From Hyphomicrobium sp. (lineage in GTDB: Bacteria > Pseudomonadota > Alphaproteobacteria > Rhizobiales > Hyphomicrobiaceae), in the NCBI GenBank assembly GCA_019751875.1, contig JAIEMV010000006.1:62001-126000 (forward strand): a stretch of DNA of 64,000 nucleotides. The letters are read 5' to 3'. Shown here in pieces: positions 16,900-26,960 of the stretch. Numbering within the stretch: the first letter of the stretch is position 1; every line of letters begins with the position of its first letter. The notes beneath the pieces were generated by a model, which searched no databases, was not told where the DNA came from, and was given only the letters and a program-made list of their open reading frames with translations. Position numbers and translations under genes: made by a program.

Positions 16900-18219
16900 G
16901 TGGTTCAAGCAGCGAAAATGATGACGGCAGATGCGGGTCTCGGTACCCCTGCCATTCTGCCAGGCAAAAAGCACATTTACGAAGTTGGCGAGATCCCGCC
17001 GCTCGGACATGTGCCGGAGAAGATGTATGCTTGGTCCATCCGCCGTGAGCGGCATGGCCCCCCGGACACCGCGATGTTGATCGAGACGCTTCCCGTCTGG
17101 GAACTCGACAGCCATGACGTCCTGGTTCTGGTGATGGCCGCGGGCGTCAACTACAACGGAGTCTGGGCGTGTCTCGGCCAGCCGATCTCGATGTTCGACG
17201 TGCATGGCGCACCCTATCTCGTCACAGGGTCTGATGCGGCGGGAATCGTCTGGGCGGTCGGCTCGGCCGTCAAGCGCTGGAAAGTCGGGGACGAGGTCGT
17301 CATTCATTGTAATCAGGATGACGGCGACGATGAGGAATGCAATGGCGGCGATCCCATGCTGTCCCCGTCACAGCGGATCTGGGGTTACGAGACGCCGGAC
17401 GGTTCGTTCGCGCAGTTCACGCGTGTGCAGGATCGGCAGCTGCTTCCGCGTCCGAAGCATCTGACCTGGGAAGAGAGCGCCTGCTACATGCTGACGCTCG
17501 CAACGGCGTATCGGATGCTGTTCGGCCATCGGCCGCACACACTGCGGCCCGGGCACAATGTTCTCGTCTGGGGGGCGTCGGGCGGCATCGGCTCAATGGC
17601 GGTGCAGCTGTGTTCGACAGCAGGGGCCAATGCGATCGGCGTCGTGTCGGATTCCGATAAGCGCGATTTCGTGATGCAGTTGGGTGCGCGAGCGGTTCTC
17701 AACCGGAAAGACTTTAATTGCTGGGGTCAGATGCCGAAGGTCGGCACGCCAGAGTATCAGGCGTGGTTCAAGGAGGTGCGCAAGTTTGGCGCAGCGATCT
17801 GGGACATCACAGGCAAGGGTAACAACGTCGATATGGTGTTTGAGCACCCGGGTGAATCGACGTTTCCCGTGTCCGTGTTCTGTGTGAAGCGTGGCGGAAT
17901 GGTCGTCATCTGCGCCGGAACCACGGGATACAATCTGACGCTGGATGCGCGCTATCTATGGATGCACCAAAAGCGTGTGCAGGGATCACATTTCGCAAAC
18001 CTCAACCAGGCATCTTTGGCGAATCGGCTCGTGATCGACCGCCGAGTCGACCCGTGCCTGTCGGAAGTGTTCTCGTGGGAGAACATACCCAAGGCGCACA
18101 TGCGCATGTACCGCAACGAGCACAAGCCCGGAAATATGGCAGCGCTCGTTTGCGCACCCACCACTGGCCTTCGGACATTCGAAGACACCATGGAGGCGAG
18201 CCGGGCTCGTTTCGGCTGA
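16900..18219 (+). CDS. ccr: Crotonyl-CoA carboxylase/reductase
   Basis: About 439 residues of the medium-chain dehydrogenase/reductase superfamily. It has the NADPH-binding loop GASGGIGSMA and the Ccr-specific segments KMYAWSIRRERHGPP, HCNQDDGDDEECNGG and DPMLSPSQRIWGYETPDGS. Likely CO2-pocket residues are present: the Asn of GVNYNGVWA, the Glu of GYET and the His of QGSHFAN. It reductively carboxylates crotonyl-CoA to ethylmalonyl-CoA, the key step of acetyl-CoA assimilation in isocitrate-lyase-negative methylotrophs. The GTG at 16900 is chosen for the AAAGGGG box upstream; ATGs at 16918 and 16921 are alternatives. Confidence 0.94.
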   Translation: MVQAAKMMTADAGLGTPAILPGKKHIYEVGEIPPLGHVPEKMYAWSIRRERHGPPDTAMLIETLPVWELDSHDVLVLVMAAGVNYNGVWACLGQPISMFDVHGAPYLVTGSDAAGIVWAVGSAVKRWKVGDEVVIHCNQDDGDDEECNGGDPMLSPSQRIWGYETPDGSFAQFTRVQDRQLLPRPKHLTWEESACYMLTLATAYRMLFGHRPHTLRPGHNVLVWGASGGIGSMAVQLCSTAGANAIGVVSDSDKRDFVMQLGARAVLNRKDFNCWGQMPKVGTPEYQAWFKEVRKFGAAIWDITGKGNNVDMVFEHPGESTFPVSVFCVKRGGMVVICAGTTGYNLTLDARYLWMHQKRVQGSHFANLNQASLANRLVIDRRVDPCLSEVFSWENIPKAHMRMYRNEHKPGNMAALVCAPTTGLRTFEDTMEASRARFG

Positions 18220-18234
18220 CGTTGAAAGTGATAG

Positions 18235-18277
18235 GACGGCAGCCCGCCGGGGGATACGGGGGGTGCGGGCTGCCGTC
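18235..18277 (+). terminator. Hairpin after ccr
   Basis: A 13-bp perfect inverted repeat (GACGGCAGCCCGC / GCGGGCTGCCGTC) with a 17-base loop starts 15 bases after the ccr stop. The T-run is weak (TTC), so termination is probable but not certain. Confidence 0.55.
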
Positions 18278-18306
18278 TTCGAAAGCGGGCGATGAACGCA
18301 CCGCTC

Positions 18307-18615
18307 TCACTCGTGGCCGCTGGGAGACCCGTCGGACCACAAAGCTGAAATGGCGTCGATGCCTTGCGCGTCGAGGCCTAAATTCGTGAACAGCTGTTCT
18401 ATTTGCCCGTCCATGACAGTCGAGGGGTCGATGCCGTGCTCGGCGAGCAATTGCTGAACCGCAGCCGGCGTCAATCCCGAAAGCGAACTCGGATCAAGGC
18501 CGACATTGTGCAGGACGTCTTCCAGGCTAGCCGCCGACGGCGTAATGGCCTGAGCCATGCTTGTTCCGCCAAGTAGACCAGCGAGCATTGCGCTCAGTCG
18601 GGAATATTCAAGCAA
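18307..18615 (-). CDS. Small hypothetical protein
   Basis: About 102 residues, unrecognised. It is acidic and helical, with two related helix-loop units: LHNVGLDPSSLSGLTPAAVQ and LLAEHGIDPSTVMDGQIEQ, followed by FTNLGLDAQGIDA. A TTG at 18615 is the proposed start because GGAGG lies 5 bases upstream; the first ATG is at 18588. The stop is close to the ccr hairpin, so the two genes converge. Function unknown. Confidence 0.5.
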   Translation of the reverse strand: MLEYSRLSAMLAGLLGGTSMAQAITPSAASLEDVLHNVGLDPSSLSGLTPAAVQQLLAEHGIDPSTVMDGQIEQLFTNLGLDAQGIDAISALWSDGSPSGHE

Positions 18616-18926
18616 TTTGGCCTCCAAGTTGGGCGCCAGCGTCGTATGCCGACATCCGGTAAGTGGAGAGTGTTCGGCCGTACGGCAACCGCTTTTGTAC
18701 TGGCGGGCGATCGGTTGTTTCGATGCCTTGGCACAATGAAAAGGGATTCCTATATGGCGTTTGGGAAGGTTGCGGATATTTCGTGCGGAGAGGCTCCTGG
18801 CTCGTTCGGAGGTGCAATGGTCGCCATAAAAACACCGGGGAGTGCTCGTACGAATTTTCGAAACATGGCTTCTTCCCGCGATGCTCTCGCGGTGACGGCG
18901 GCTCCCGTTTTTTAACGGAGGTTTTG

Positions 18927-19247
18927 ATGGCTGGATTTTGGAACTGGCAGTCTCCAAACGAGGGCGGACCGGGGTTCATACCGCGCTCACTGGACGCAGC
19001 TGAGCTTTCAGTGTGGATCCGGTCTCGACGCCAAAAGCTGCCGCAGACGCGGCTCGGCAGAACTTTGCTGGGACTGGCACTTGTTTTCGGGGGCGTGTTC
19101 AGCTTTTTGCCGGTTCTTGGAATCTGGATGCTGCCGCTCGGCCTCTTTATTCTTTCTATCGACTGGGCCTTCGTTCGACGGCGGCGGCGGCAGGCCGAAG
19201 TCAGTCTCACGCGCTGGTGGAAATCGCGGCAGGCCGCTGGAGTCTAA
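18927..19247 (+). CDS. Small inner-membrane protein
   Basis: 106 residues with a central hydrophobic region, roughly residues 45-80 (TLLGLALVFGGVFSFLPVLG ... LPLGLFILSIDW), that can form two helices. A very basic segment RRRRRQ follows, probably on the cytoplasmic face. A strong ribosome-binding site (ACGGAGG) precedes the ATG. The 3' end overlaps the convergent allophanate hydrolase gene by 4 bp. The family resembles small transmembrane (PGPGW-like) proteins, but no function can be given. Confidence 0.65.
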   Translation: MAGFWNWQSPNEGGPGFIPRSLDAAELSVWIRSRRQKLPQTRLGRTLLGLALVFGGVFSFLPVLGIWMLPLGLFILSIDWAFVRRRRRQAEVSLTRWWKSRQAAGV

Positions 19248-21028
19248 GCGCGCCTTACCGAGAGCCATGTCCGCCAGCCGCCGGTGTGCGTGATGTTCTC
19301 TGCATCCCTTGTGGCGTGCGGTTCGCACACGAACCCTTTGACGCTCGAACCGTCGGCTAGCTTTATGGTGCCGATGCCGAGTGGCGCTGGGATAAGTGCC
19401 ACGAACGACCCGAACGCCGCGTCATCCATCTCCCATACTTCGACTTCGATGTTACCGGCGCCCTTGCCGTCGTAAACAAGCCCCGGCTTGGCGGGCGTGG
19501 TGTTGGCGAGCGCATAGAAGCTGTAGCCAGAGGCGGTGCGCGTCGTGCGGACGAAGCGGGCACTGCGCTCGATGAGCTGACTGTTCAACGGCTGGCCGGT
19601 GAGGTGGGCGCCGACAACGGCAACTTGAATGAGCTTCGGCGGCGTGGTGGCGATGGCGGGTGTCGCTGACAGGGGCATCGAGGTCGCGCCGAGCCGTGAC
19701 TCCGCCAGCGTGCGATGCAACGCGTCGCCGAGCACGGCCAGCTGCGCATCCGCGAATGCGCGGCCCATGATGGTCACGCCGGCGGGTAAGCCGTTCTGTC
19801 GGAAGCCTGCCGGAACAGCGAGTGCCGACAGGTCCATAAGATTGACGAAGTTGGTGTAGAGGCCGAGGTTCGAGTTCAGCCGAATGGGGTCGGCCAGCAC
19901 TTCGCTGATCTTGTAGGTCGTGGGTGACGTCGGAAGGATGAGCGTGTCCACCTTGGCCCATTCGACTTCAGCGCGTCGGACCAACTCGGCCAGCCGGTAC
20001 ATGCCTTCGAACGTCTGAACGGCGGAAATCTTTTCGGCGCCAAGGATGATGCCGCGCACCACCTCATGTATCGAGTCTGGCTTTATTGATGCGAAGTCCT
20101 TGATGGCGGCGAGACGCTCGGCGACCCAGGGTCCCGAATAGAGAAGGTCTGCTGCTTCACGAAACGCTTTGAAGTCGAAGGGGACGATTTCGCAACCCAG
20201 TTCGCGTAGCCGTTCGACGGCAAGCCCATACAGTCGCTCGCATTCGCTATCGCCAAAAAATTCGAGGGGTTCGGCGGGAACACCGACGCGCAGACCGTTT
20301 GAAAGAGGTTCATAAACGCGCGGGCGAGGCGCAGTGCGAGAGTAGCTATCTTCGGCATCGTATCCGGCGGCAATATCTAGGACGCGGGCCGCGTCGGCGG
20401 TGGTCAGCGCGAAGATCGAGACGGTATCCTGCGTTCTGCAGGCGGGGATGACACCGCGGGCGCTGAGAAGGCCTTTGGTCGGCTTCAATCCGACGATATT
20501 GTTGAAGCCAGCGGGCACGCGTCCGGATCCGGCGGTGTCGGTGCCGAGCGAGAAGGCGGCAAGACCGCTCGCGACGGCGACCGCTGAACCTGAGCTGGAA
20601 CCACCAGAGATGTAGTCCGGATCGAAGACGCTGGAAGGAATGCCGTAGGGTGATCGTGTGCCGACCAGGCCGGTGGCGAACTGATCGAGGTTGGTCTTGC
20701 CGATAAGAATGGCGCCGGCTTGCTCGAGCCGTTCTACGACGGTCGCACTGCGCGCAGGGGTGTAGGCGAAGTCCGGGCAAGCGCAAGTGGTCGGCAGGCC
20801 GGCGACGTCGATGTTGTCTTTGACCGCAAAGGGGACGCCCCACAATGGCCCCTTCGGCGCAGTCTTGAGTTTGGCCATGGCTTCGGCGCGCGGGACGACG
20901 CTGATCCAGACGGGACGTTCGCCTTCGACGGCGATGCGATTGTAAATGCAGGTGAGGACGGCTTCGGCTGTGAGTGTACCCGTGGCATAGGCCTGCGTCA
21001 GCGTGGCAATGTCGAGAGAAACGATCAT
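19244..21028 (-). CDS. atzF: Allophanate hydrolase
   Basis: About 594 residues. The N-terminal amidase-signature domain has the Ser-Ser-Lys triad elements AVKDNIDVAG and SGGSSSGSAVAVASG, with GTDTAGSGRVPAG. The C-terminal domain (from about residue 460, beginning VAVVGAHLTGQPLN) is the specific domain that completes allophanate hydrolysis. It splits allophanate into ammonium and CO2 as the last step of the guanidine/urea route. The ATG at 21028 overlaps the carboxylase stop (ATGA), indicating translational coupling. It ends the long operon. Confidence 0.93.
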   Translation of the reverse strand: MIVSLDIATLTQAYATGTLTAEAVLTCIYNRIAVEGERPVWISVVPRAEAMAKLKTAPKGPLWGVPFAVKDNIDVAGLPTTCACPDFAYTPARSATVVERLEQAGAILIGKTNLDQFATGLVGTRSPYGIPSSVFDPDYISGGSSSGSAVAVASGLAAFSLGTDTAGSGRVPAGFNNIVGLKPTKGLLSARGVIPACRTQDTVSIFALTTADAARVLDIAAGYDAEDSYSRTAPRPRVYEPLSNGLRVGVPAEPLEFFGDSECERLYGLAVERLRELGCEIVPFDFKAFREAADLLYSGPWVAERLAAIKDFASIKPDSIHEVVRGIILGAEKISAVQTFEGMYRLAELVRRAEVEWAKVDTLILPTSPTTYKISEVLADPIRLNSNLGLYTNFVNLMDLSALAVPAGFRQNGLPAGVTIMGRAFADAQLAVLGDALHRTLAESRLGATSMPLSATPAIATTPPKLIQVAVVGAHLTGQPLNSQLIERSARFVRTTRTASGYSFYALANTTPAKPGLVYDGKGAGNIEVEVWEMDDAAFGSFVALIPAPLGIGTIKLADGSSVKGFVCEPHATRDAENITHTGGWRTWLSVRRA

Positions 21029-24000
21029 GCTGCGTCCTCCGCTAGGACGACGAGGGTCTGACCGAGAGAAACCGCGCGGCCCTCGCTGCATTTCAGTTCG
21101 TGCACGATGCCGTCGCTGGGCGCGTGGACCAGCATTTCCATCTTCATCGATTCCACGATCACCAGAACATCTCCTGCCACGACGCGTTTGCCTTGCTCGA
21201 CGGCGATTTTCCAAACCGCGCCGGGGACAGGACTTTGTACGGCGGTGTGGCCTGCGGCCAGACTGTCGTCGCCGATATCGGCAGCTCCGACGTCATTCAG
21301 GATGGCGCCGGCGCGGTCGCTCTCCTGCCAGCGGCTGCGTTCGGCTTCAAATGCGGCTTGCTGGGTAGTCTTGAACGTGCGGATCGATTCGGTGTTGTCG
21401 CTGAGAAACTTACGGTAGGCGGCGAGTGCGAAGGTGGTTTCCTCGATCTTCATGCCGGCCTTGCCGGTGAGGAAGCCGTCGCGGAAGGAGAGGAGATCTT
21501 CTCCCGTCACTTCGAAAAACCGAATCTGATCGAAGAAGCGCAAGAGCCACGGTTTACCGGCTTCGAATTCGCGTGTGACGTGGAAACGGTTCCAGACTTG
21601 AGCGGTGCGGCCGACGAACTGGTATCCACCGGGGCCTTCCATGCCGTAGACGCACATGTAAGCGCCACCGATGCCGACGGCGTTCTCAGGAGTCCACGTG
21701 CGGGCAGGATTATATTTAGTTGTGACGAGACGGTGGCGCGGATCGACGGGTGTGGCGACGGGCGCGCCGAGATAGACGTCGCCGAGGCCTAGCACGAGGT
21801 AGCTCGCGTCAAAGACGATGTGCTTCACGTCCGCGACGCTCTCAAGGCCGTTGATCCTGCGAATGAACTCGATGTTCGATGGGCACCACGGTGCGTCGGC
21901 GCGCACCGACTGCATGTATTTGTCAATGGCGAGCTGGGTTTGTGGATCGTTCCAGGAGAGCGGCATGTGGACGATGCGGGAGGGAACCTCGATGTCGCCG
22001 ATATCGCCCATGCCGTCTTCGATGCTGGAGAGGGTCGCGAGCAGCTTGGCGAGCGGGAGCGTAAGACTATCGTAATGAATCTGAAGGGAGCGAATACCAG
22101 GTGTGAGATCAAGAATGCCGGCGAGGTTCTTCTCTTCCAGGCGCGTCATCAGGACGTGGACTCGGAAGCGCAGTTCGAGGTCGAGAACGAGATCGCCATA
22201 TTCGATAAGCAGATACTTGTCGCCGGCGCGACGTGCGACGACCCGGGGCAAGCCGTTCTTCGCATCGCGGACGGAGACGATGCAGTCGTCGGCGCCGAGG
22301 ATTGCGGGGTCGGGCGCTACTCCGGAGTGTGCTGGGGTCAGCGTTGCGATCTCGATGTTTTGCACCGCCTCCCGCGCGGCGGCCTCGCGCGGCGTGAGAC
22401 GGACGAAGCGGACCTTGTCGCCGGGGCGGAGCTGGCCAAGCTTCCAGAGTTCGGCGGCGACGATCGTGGCGGGGCAGACGAAGCCGCCGAGCGATGGACC
22501 ATCGGGACCCAGGATCACCGGCATGTCGCCGGTGAAGTCGATCGCGCCGATGGCGTAGGCGTTGTCGTGGATGTTGCTGGGATGGAGACCCGCTTCGCCG
22601 CCGTCGCGGCGGGCCCATTGCGGTTTTGGACCGATGAGCCGGACGCCAGTGGGATTTGAATTGTAGTGCACCTCCCAATCGGTGCCGAAGAACATGTCGA
22701 TGTCCTCGGGCGTGAAGAAATCAGGCGCGCCATGAGGGCCGTAGAGCACGCCGATGTCCCAACGATGCGCCATGGCTGGCCGCAGTGGAGTAGCAAGAGG
22801 AGCGGGCCCGGTGATGGCGGGCGGTGCAGCCGCGTATGATCCGGCGATGTGGAGGATATCGCCCGGCATGAGAACACGACCGCCGTGGCCGCCGAACTTT
22901 CCGAGCGTGAATGTGGATGCGCTTCCCAGATAGAGAGGAACGTCGAATCCGCCGCGCACGGCAAGATAGGCGCGGGCTCCGGCGCCGGAGACCGTACCGA
23001 TCTTTAGTGTTGCGCCGGCTTTGATGGGAATTGGCTGCCACATTGGAATGGGAAGGCCGTCAAGCGTGGCGGGGATTTCCGCGCCGGTGAGAGCGATGAC
23101 GGCGGCCGTGTTGAACTTGAGCGTGGGACCGGCGAGCGTGATTTCGAGCCCCGGTGCACCTTCCGGGTTGCCAGCTAGCTTATTGGCGTAACGGAAGGAG
23201 AGGTGATCCATCGGACCGGATGGCGGCACGCCGACGGCCCAATAGCCGGTGCGGCCTGGCCAGTCCTGAATCGTTGATTGGGTGCCTGGGACGAGCACTT
23301 CGATGGTTGGCGCTTCATATGTGAAGGTGGCGAGTGTCTGTGTCAGCATTTCGCCGTCAGCCAGCACAGTGGATGAAGCGAGCTGGCGCAGGTAATCGAG
23401 ATTTGTTTCGAGGCCGCCGATGCGAGTTTGGGCGAGCGCGTCTTGCAGTTTCTTCAGCGCCTCGGCGCGCGTTGATCCGCGGACGATGATCTTGGCGATC
23501 ATGGGATCGTAGAAAGGCGAGACGTCGCTGCCGCTTTCGACCCAGGTTTCAATGCGCGCATCGGGCGGCCATGAGACGTGGGTGAGCAATCCGGCACTGG
23601 GGCGGAAATCGCGGCCTGGGTCTTCGGCGTAAAGGCGAACCTGGATCGACGCGCCGTGCGGAGCTATTCTGGATTGATCCAGCGGCGGGCATTCGCCTGC
23701 CGCCTGGCGAACCATCCATTCCACGAGATCGATGCCGGTGACCTCTTCTGTGACGCCGTGTTCGACCTGAAGGCGCGTGTTCACTTCGAGGAAGTAGAAC
23801 GCGTTTGTGTCGCTGTCGTAGAGGAATTCAACGGTGCCGGCGCTGGCGTAATTCACCGACTTGCCGAGCGCGATGGCGGTGTTCCAAAGTGCCTTGCGGG
23901 TTGCCTCGGAGAGGCCGGGCGCTGGTGTCTCCTCGATGACCTTCTGGTTGCGGCGCTGGGCTGAGCAATCGCGTTCGCCGAGAGCGACGACGTTGCCATC

Positions 24001-24654
24001 GCCATCGCCGAACAGTTGCACCTCGATGTGGCGGCCGCGAGCGACGTATTTCTCGAGGAAGAGGCCGGCGTCTTTAAAGTTGTTGCGGGCAAGCCGTTCG
24101 ACGCGCTCGTACATGGGCGCGAGATCGGCTTCGGTTGCGATCAGCTGCAATCCGATGCCGCCGCCGCCGGCGGTGCTTTTCAGCATGACGGGATAGCCGA
24201 TGCGATCGGCTTCTTCGCGAGCGTGATTTAGATCGCGGATCAGACCGGAGCCCGGGGCGAGGGGGACGCCGGCTGCGAGGGCTAACTCGCGGGCTTTGTG
24301 CTTTAAGCCGAACGCGCGCATCTGGTTGGGTGTCGGGCCGATGAAGGCGATTCCGGCTTCAGCGCAGCTTTCAGCGAAGTCAGGATTTTCGGAAAGGAAG
24401 CCGTAGCCGGGGTGGATAGCCTGTGCGCCGGTTTTGCGTGCGACTTGCAGAATACGATCGACGTCGAGATAGCTTTGTGCGGCGGCTGCGGGGCCGATGC
24501 ATACCGCTTCTGTCGCCAGCGCGACGTGACGAGAGTGACGGTCGGCTTCCGAATAAACTGCGACGCTCGCGATGCCCATTTTGTCGAGCGTGCGGATGAT
24601 GCGGCAGGCAATGGCGCCACGGTTGGCGATCAAGACTTTCTTGAACATGCTCAT
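21025..24654 (-). CDS. uca: Biotin-dependent urea/guanidine carboxylase
   Basis: 1209 residues. Order of domains: biotin carboxylase (start [19 protein letters not shown]-grasp loop [11 protein letters not shown]), carboxyltransferase in two KipA/KipI-like parts (about 465-1000), and a C-terminal biotin carrier with VESMKMEML. It carboxylates urea or guanidine at the cost of ATP. The operon has a guanidine-I riboswitch and two DUF1989 genes, so guanidine is the likelier substrate, giving carboxyguanidine. The carboxyltransferase motif reads [10 protein letters not shown] with Asp; an Asp/Asn difference in this site is reported to separate guanidine from urea enzymes, but my mapping of that residue is from memory. 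The gene overlaps its neighbours on both sides by 4 bp. Confidence 0.92.
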   Translation of the reverse strand: MSMFKKVLIANRGAIACRIIRTLDKMGIASVAVYSEADRHSRHVALATEAVCIGPAAAAQSYLDVDRILQVARKTGAQAIHPGYGFLSENPDFAESCAEAGIAFIGPTPNQMRAFGLKHKARELALAAGVPLAPGSGLIRDLNHAREEADRIGYPVMLKSTAGGGGIGLQLIATEADLAPMYERVERLARNNFKDAGLFLEKYVARGRHIEVQLFGDGDGNVVALGERDCSAQRRNQKVIEETPAPGLSEATRKALWNTAIALGKSVNYASAGTVEFLYDSDTNAFYFLEVNTRLQVEHGVTEEVTGIDLVEWMVRQAAGECPPLDQSRIAPHGASIQVRLYAEDPGRDFRPSAGLLTHVSWPPDARIETWVESGSDVSPFYDPMIAKIIVRGSTRAEALKKLQDALAQTRIGGLETNLDYLRQLASSTVLADGEMLTQTLATFTYEAPTIEVLVPGTQSTIQDWPGRTGYWAVGVPPSGPMDHLSFRYANKLAGNPEGAPGLEITLAGPTLKFNTAAVIALTGAEIPATLDGLPIPMWQPIPIKAGATLKIGTVSGAGARAYLAVRGGFDVPLYLGSASTFTLGKFGGHGGRVLMPGDILHIAGSYAAAPPAITGPAPLATPLRPAMAHRWDIGVLYGPHGAPDFFTPEDIDMFFGTDWEVHYNSNPTGVRLIGPKPQWARRDGGEAGLHPSNIHDNAYAIGAIDFTGDMPVILGPDGPSLGGFVCPATIVAAELWKLGQLRPGDKVRFVRLTPREAAAREAVQNIEIATLTPAHSGVAPDPAILGADDCIVSVRDAKNGLPRVVARRAGDKYLLIEYGDLVLDLELRFRVHVLMTRLEEKNLAGILDLTPGIRSLQIHYDSLTLPLAKLLATLSSIEDGMGDIGDIEVPSRIVHMPLSWNDPQTQLAIDKYMQSVRADAPWCPSNIEFIRRINGLESVADVKHIVFDASYLVLGLGDVYLGAPVATPVDPRHRLVTTKYNPARTWTPENAVGIGGAYMCVYGMEGPGGYQFVGRTAQVWNRFHVTREFEAGKPWLLRFFDQIRFFEVTGEDLLSFRDGFLTGKAGMKIEETTFALAAYRKFLSDNTESIRTFKTTQQAAFEAERSRWQESDRAGAILNDVGAADIGDDSLAAGHTAVQSPVPGAVWKIAVEQGKRVVAGDVLVIVESMKMEMLVHAPSDGIVHELKCSEGRAVSLGQTLVVLAEDAA

Positions 24655-25298
24655 GCGCCGGCGTCCCAGATGAGAACCTCGATCGGGGTCGGGTTGTAGG
24701 CATTGCAGGGGTTGTTGAGCTGTGGGCAGTTGGAAATGAGAACGATAACGTTCATTTCGGCGCGCATCTCGACATACTTACCGGGCGCGGAGAGGCCGTC
24801 GGCGAAGGTCAACCCACCTTCCGCGGTGACGGGCACGTTCATGAAAAAGTTGATGTTGTGCGCGATGTCCCGCTTGTCGAGGCCGTAGTGCTCGTTTTCG
24901 GCGACGGCGAGGAGGAAGCTGTCGCGGCAGGCGTGCATGAAGAACTTTTCCAGAGCGTAGCGGACCGTGTTGCTTTCGGTAGCGCAGGCGCCGCCGAGGG
25001 TGTCGTGACGTCCGACCGTGTCGGCGGTGACGGTCAGCATCGGGCGGCAGAGGTCCGACATCAGGACAGTTCCCGTCGTGATGAAGACGTTGCCTTGCTC
25101 GCGGATGGTGTCGCACGCGGAGTAGCGCTCGTGCGGATCGTCAGCATTGAAAAAGAGCGTATCGGCGGCTTGGTTGCCTTCGAGGTCGAGAATGCGGAAA
25201 GTCTCGCCTTTGTTGACGACGTGCATCCAGTAGTCGCCGGCAGGGACAACTTTGCGATAGCTGACGCTCTCGGCGGAGAGATGGCTTTCCTTGATCAT
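24651..25298 (-). CDS. cgdB: DUF1989 protein, carboxyguanidine deiminase subunit (UAAP2-type)
   Basis: 215 residues of the DUF1989 / urea-amidolyase-associated family, with [26 protein letters not shown] and the metal-binding-like GGACATESN. Pairs of these proteins form carboxyguanidine deiminase, turning carboxyguanidine into allophanate and ammonium between the carboxylase and allophanate hydrolase steps. The start overlaps nothing upstream (15-bp gap), and the stop overlaps the carboxylase start by 4 bp. Assignment of A versus B within the pair is by gene order only. Confidence 0.85.
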   Translation of the reverse strand: MIKESHLSAESVSYRKVVPAGDYWMHVVNKGETFRILDLEGNQAADTLFFNADDPHERYSACDTIREQGNVFITTGTVLMSDLCRPMLTVTADTVGRHDTLGGACATESNTVRYALEKFFMHACRDSFLLAVAENEHYGLDKRDIAHNINFFMNVPVTAEGGLTFADGLSAPGKYVEMRAEMNVIVLISNCPQLNNPCNAYNPTPIEVLIWDAGA

Positions 25299-25313
25299 GT
25301 GTCGGCCCTCCCC

Positions 25314-26036
25314 TCAGTGGCAGCCGCAGGCGTGGAAGATGCGATTGTTCTCGAAGCCGCGGCCGTTTTCAGGGGCAGAAAGTCGGCAGGCATCGTCGTT
25401 CATTGCAGCCGGGCCTTCAAACAACTCGAACCGAACGGTCTTGCGTGGGTACTCAGGTGCGGGATCGAGTGGGTGCGGGCAGGTATGAAAGAGGATGAGC
25501 GTGTCCATCTCGAAGCGCAGTTCGACGGTCGCGCCGGGCCTGGCGGCGGATGGGTCAATGCCGATGACGCCTGCTTCGTCGACGGCGACCTTGCTGAACC
25601 AATTGACATTGGCTGCGAGGTCGCGGCGCTTCATGCCGTATTTCGCCAGTTCGACGAGAAAGCTGTCGAAGCCGTTCTGGTGCCAATCGTTGCGGTGCGT
25701 CTGGTAGGACGCCTCGCCCCACTTCCTGGCGACGATCACTTTATTGGAATTGCCGCACACCGTGTCGTGCCAGCCGTGCGTGTCGGAGACAATGGAACAG
25801 AAGATGCGGCCCATATCGGAGTACAGGCAGTGGCCGGTGGTGAGACGGAACGTGTGCTGGCACTTCAATGTGTCGGGCGCGTTGTAGCGTTCCGTGAGGT
25901 TTTGCGGGTTGTAGAAGAGCATCGCAACGTTGGCGCCGCCCTCGATGTCGGTGAGGCGAAGGCGTGTGTTGCGCCGCACGCTCAACGACCAGTGCTTACC
26001 GGACTTTATCGTGTCGGAGTGAATGATTGCGGACAT
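25314..26036 (-). CDS. cgdA: DUF1989 protein, carboxyguanidine deiminase subunit (UAAP1-type)
   Basis: About 240 residues of the same DUF1989 family: IEGGANVAMLFYNP, ERYNAPDTLKCQ, DTVCGNSNKV, and a C-terminal HACGCH that looks metal-binding. It should act with its partner encoded 15 bp downstream on carboxyguanidine. The ATG at 26036 is preceded by a long GAGAGAGA tract made by a (CT)7 repeat on the other strand (26041-26054), which serves as an unusually repetitive Shine-Dalgarno. Subunit lettering is tentative. Confidence 0.85.
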   Translation of the reverse strand: MSAIIHSDTIKSGKHWSLSVRRNTRLRLTDIEGGANVAMLFYNPQNLTERYNAPDTLKCQHTFRLTTGHCLYSDMGRIFCSIVSDTHGWHDTVCGNSNKVIVARKWGEASYQTHRNDWHQNGFDSFLVELAKYGMKRRDLAANVNWFSKVAVDEAGVIGIDPSAARPGATVELRFEMDTLILFHTCPHPLDPAPEYPRKTVRFELFEGPAAMNDDACRLSAPENGRGFENNRIFHACGCH

Positions 26037-26153
26037 GCAACTCTCTCTCTCTCTCGCTCGGCCGCGTTGACGAAGCGGCGCAATCACAACTCCGGGTCGT
26101 CCCGGGATTTTCGGATGACCGGATCAGGGCCGTCCCTGTCCGAAGGTGGCGAG

Positions 26154-26960
26154 TTAATGGACGGCGGCTGAGGCGTCCGCGGCGAGGATTGGCGGCGTTG
26201 CGGTGACGATCGCGCTACCGTTGAGCTTGGTCTGCTTCTTCGGCGGCCAGACGGCAATGTCGTGTGCAATGGTCGCGCCGTAGCGTTCCTTTTCCTCAGG
26301 ACGATTGCGCCGACGTTCGAGCGCGATGACGCGCGTACCAAGACGGAAGGCTTCCGACAGATCGTGTGTGACCATGACAACGGTGATGCCTTGCTCGACC
26401 CAGAGTTGGTTCATGAGCGCGTGGACTTCGGCACGAATTCCGGGATCAAGGGCTCCGAAGGGTTCATCGAGGAGCAGGATTTTGGGTTTGCGCATCAGCG
26501 CCTGCGCAAGTGCGAGACGCTGCTGCATGCCGCCGGAAAGCGCGGCAGGATACTTGTTTTCGTGATCGGCGAGGCCGACGGATTTGAGGAGCGTGCGCGC
26601 GTCTTCGACGGCGGCTTCGCGTCTGGAGCCGAAGAGGCGACCCAGAAAACGTGATTTTTCAAACTCGCGGCCAACGAGCACGTTGCCGAGAACGGTGAGG
26701 TGCGGAAAAACCGAGTAGCGCTGGAAGACCACGCCGCGATCCCAGTCCGGTTCGGGCTTGAGTGGCACGCCGTCGAGGAGGATGCGGCCGCTGGTCGGTC
26801 GCTCTTCGCCAAGGAGCATTTTAAGCAACGTCGTCTTGCCGCAGCCGGACGGCCCAACGAGAGCAACGAAGGAGCCGCTTTCGATCGTGATGTCGATATT
26901 CTCGAGCACGATCTGGTCACCGTACTCCTTCCAGATTTTTTCCAGTACGAGGGTGGTCAT
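26154..26960 (-). CDS. ABC transporter ATP-binding protein, guanidine/urea-type importer
   Basis: 268 residues, SsuB/TauB type. Walker A GPSGCGKTT, signature LSGGMQQRLALAQ, Walker B ILLLDEPFGALD, switch MVTHDLSEAF. It drives the importer formed with the permease directly upstream, overlapping its stop by 4 bp (ATGA). Such nitrate/taurine-like transporters accompany urea/guanidine carboxylase genes and lie under guanidine-I riboswitches in other bacteria. The C-terminal extension after residue 225 is variable. Confidence 0.88.
   Translation of the reverse strand: MTTLVLEKIWKEYGDQIVLENIDITIESGSFVALVGPSGCGKTTLLKMLLGEERPTSGRILLDGVPLKPEPDWDRGVVFQRYSVFPHLTVLGNVLVGREFEKSRFLGRLFGSRREAAVEDARTLLKSVGLADHENKYPAALSGGMQQRLALAQALMRKPKILLLDEPFGALDPGIRAEVHALMNQLWVEQGITVVMVTHDLSEAFRLGTRVIALERRRNRPEEKERYGATIAHDIAVWPPKKQTKLNGSAIVTATPPILAADASAAVH

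Noticed and set aside
24858-26171. 437-codon plus-strand open frame
   Set aside because: It is antisense to the two DUF1989 genes, which have clear family motifs and coupled starts; long antisense frames are expected in high-GC DNA.
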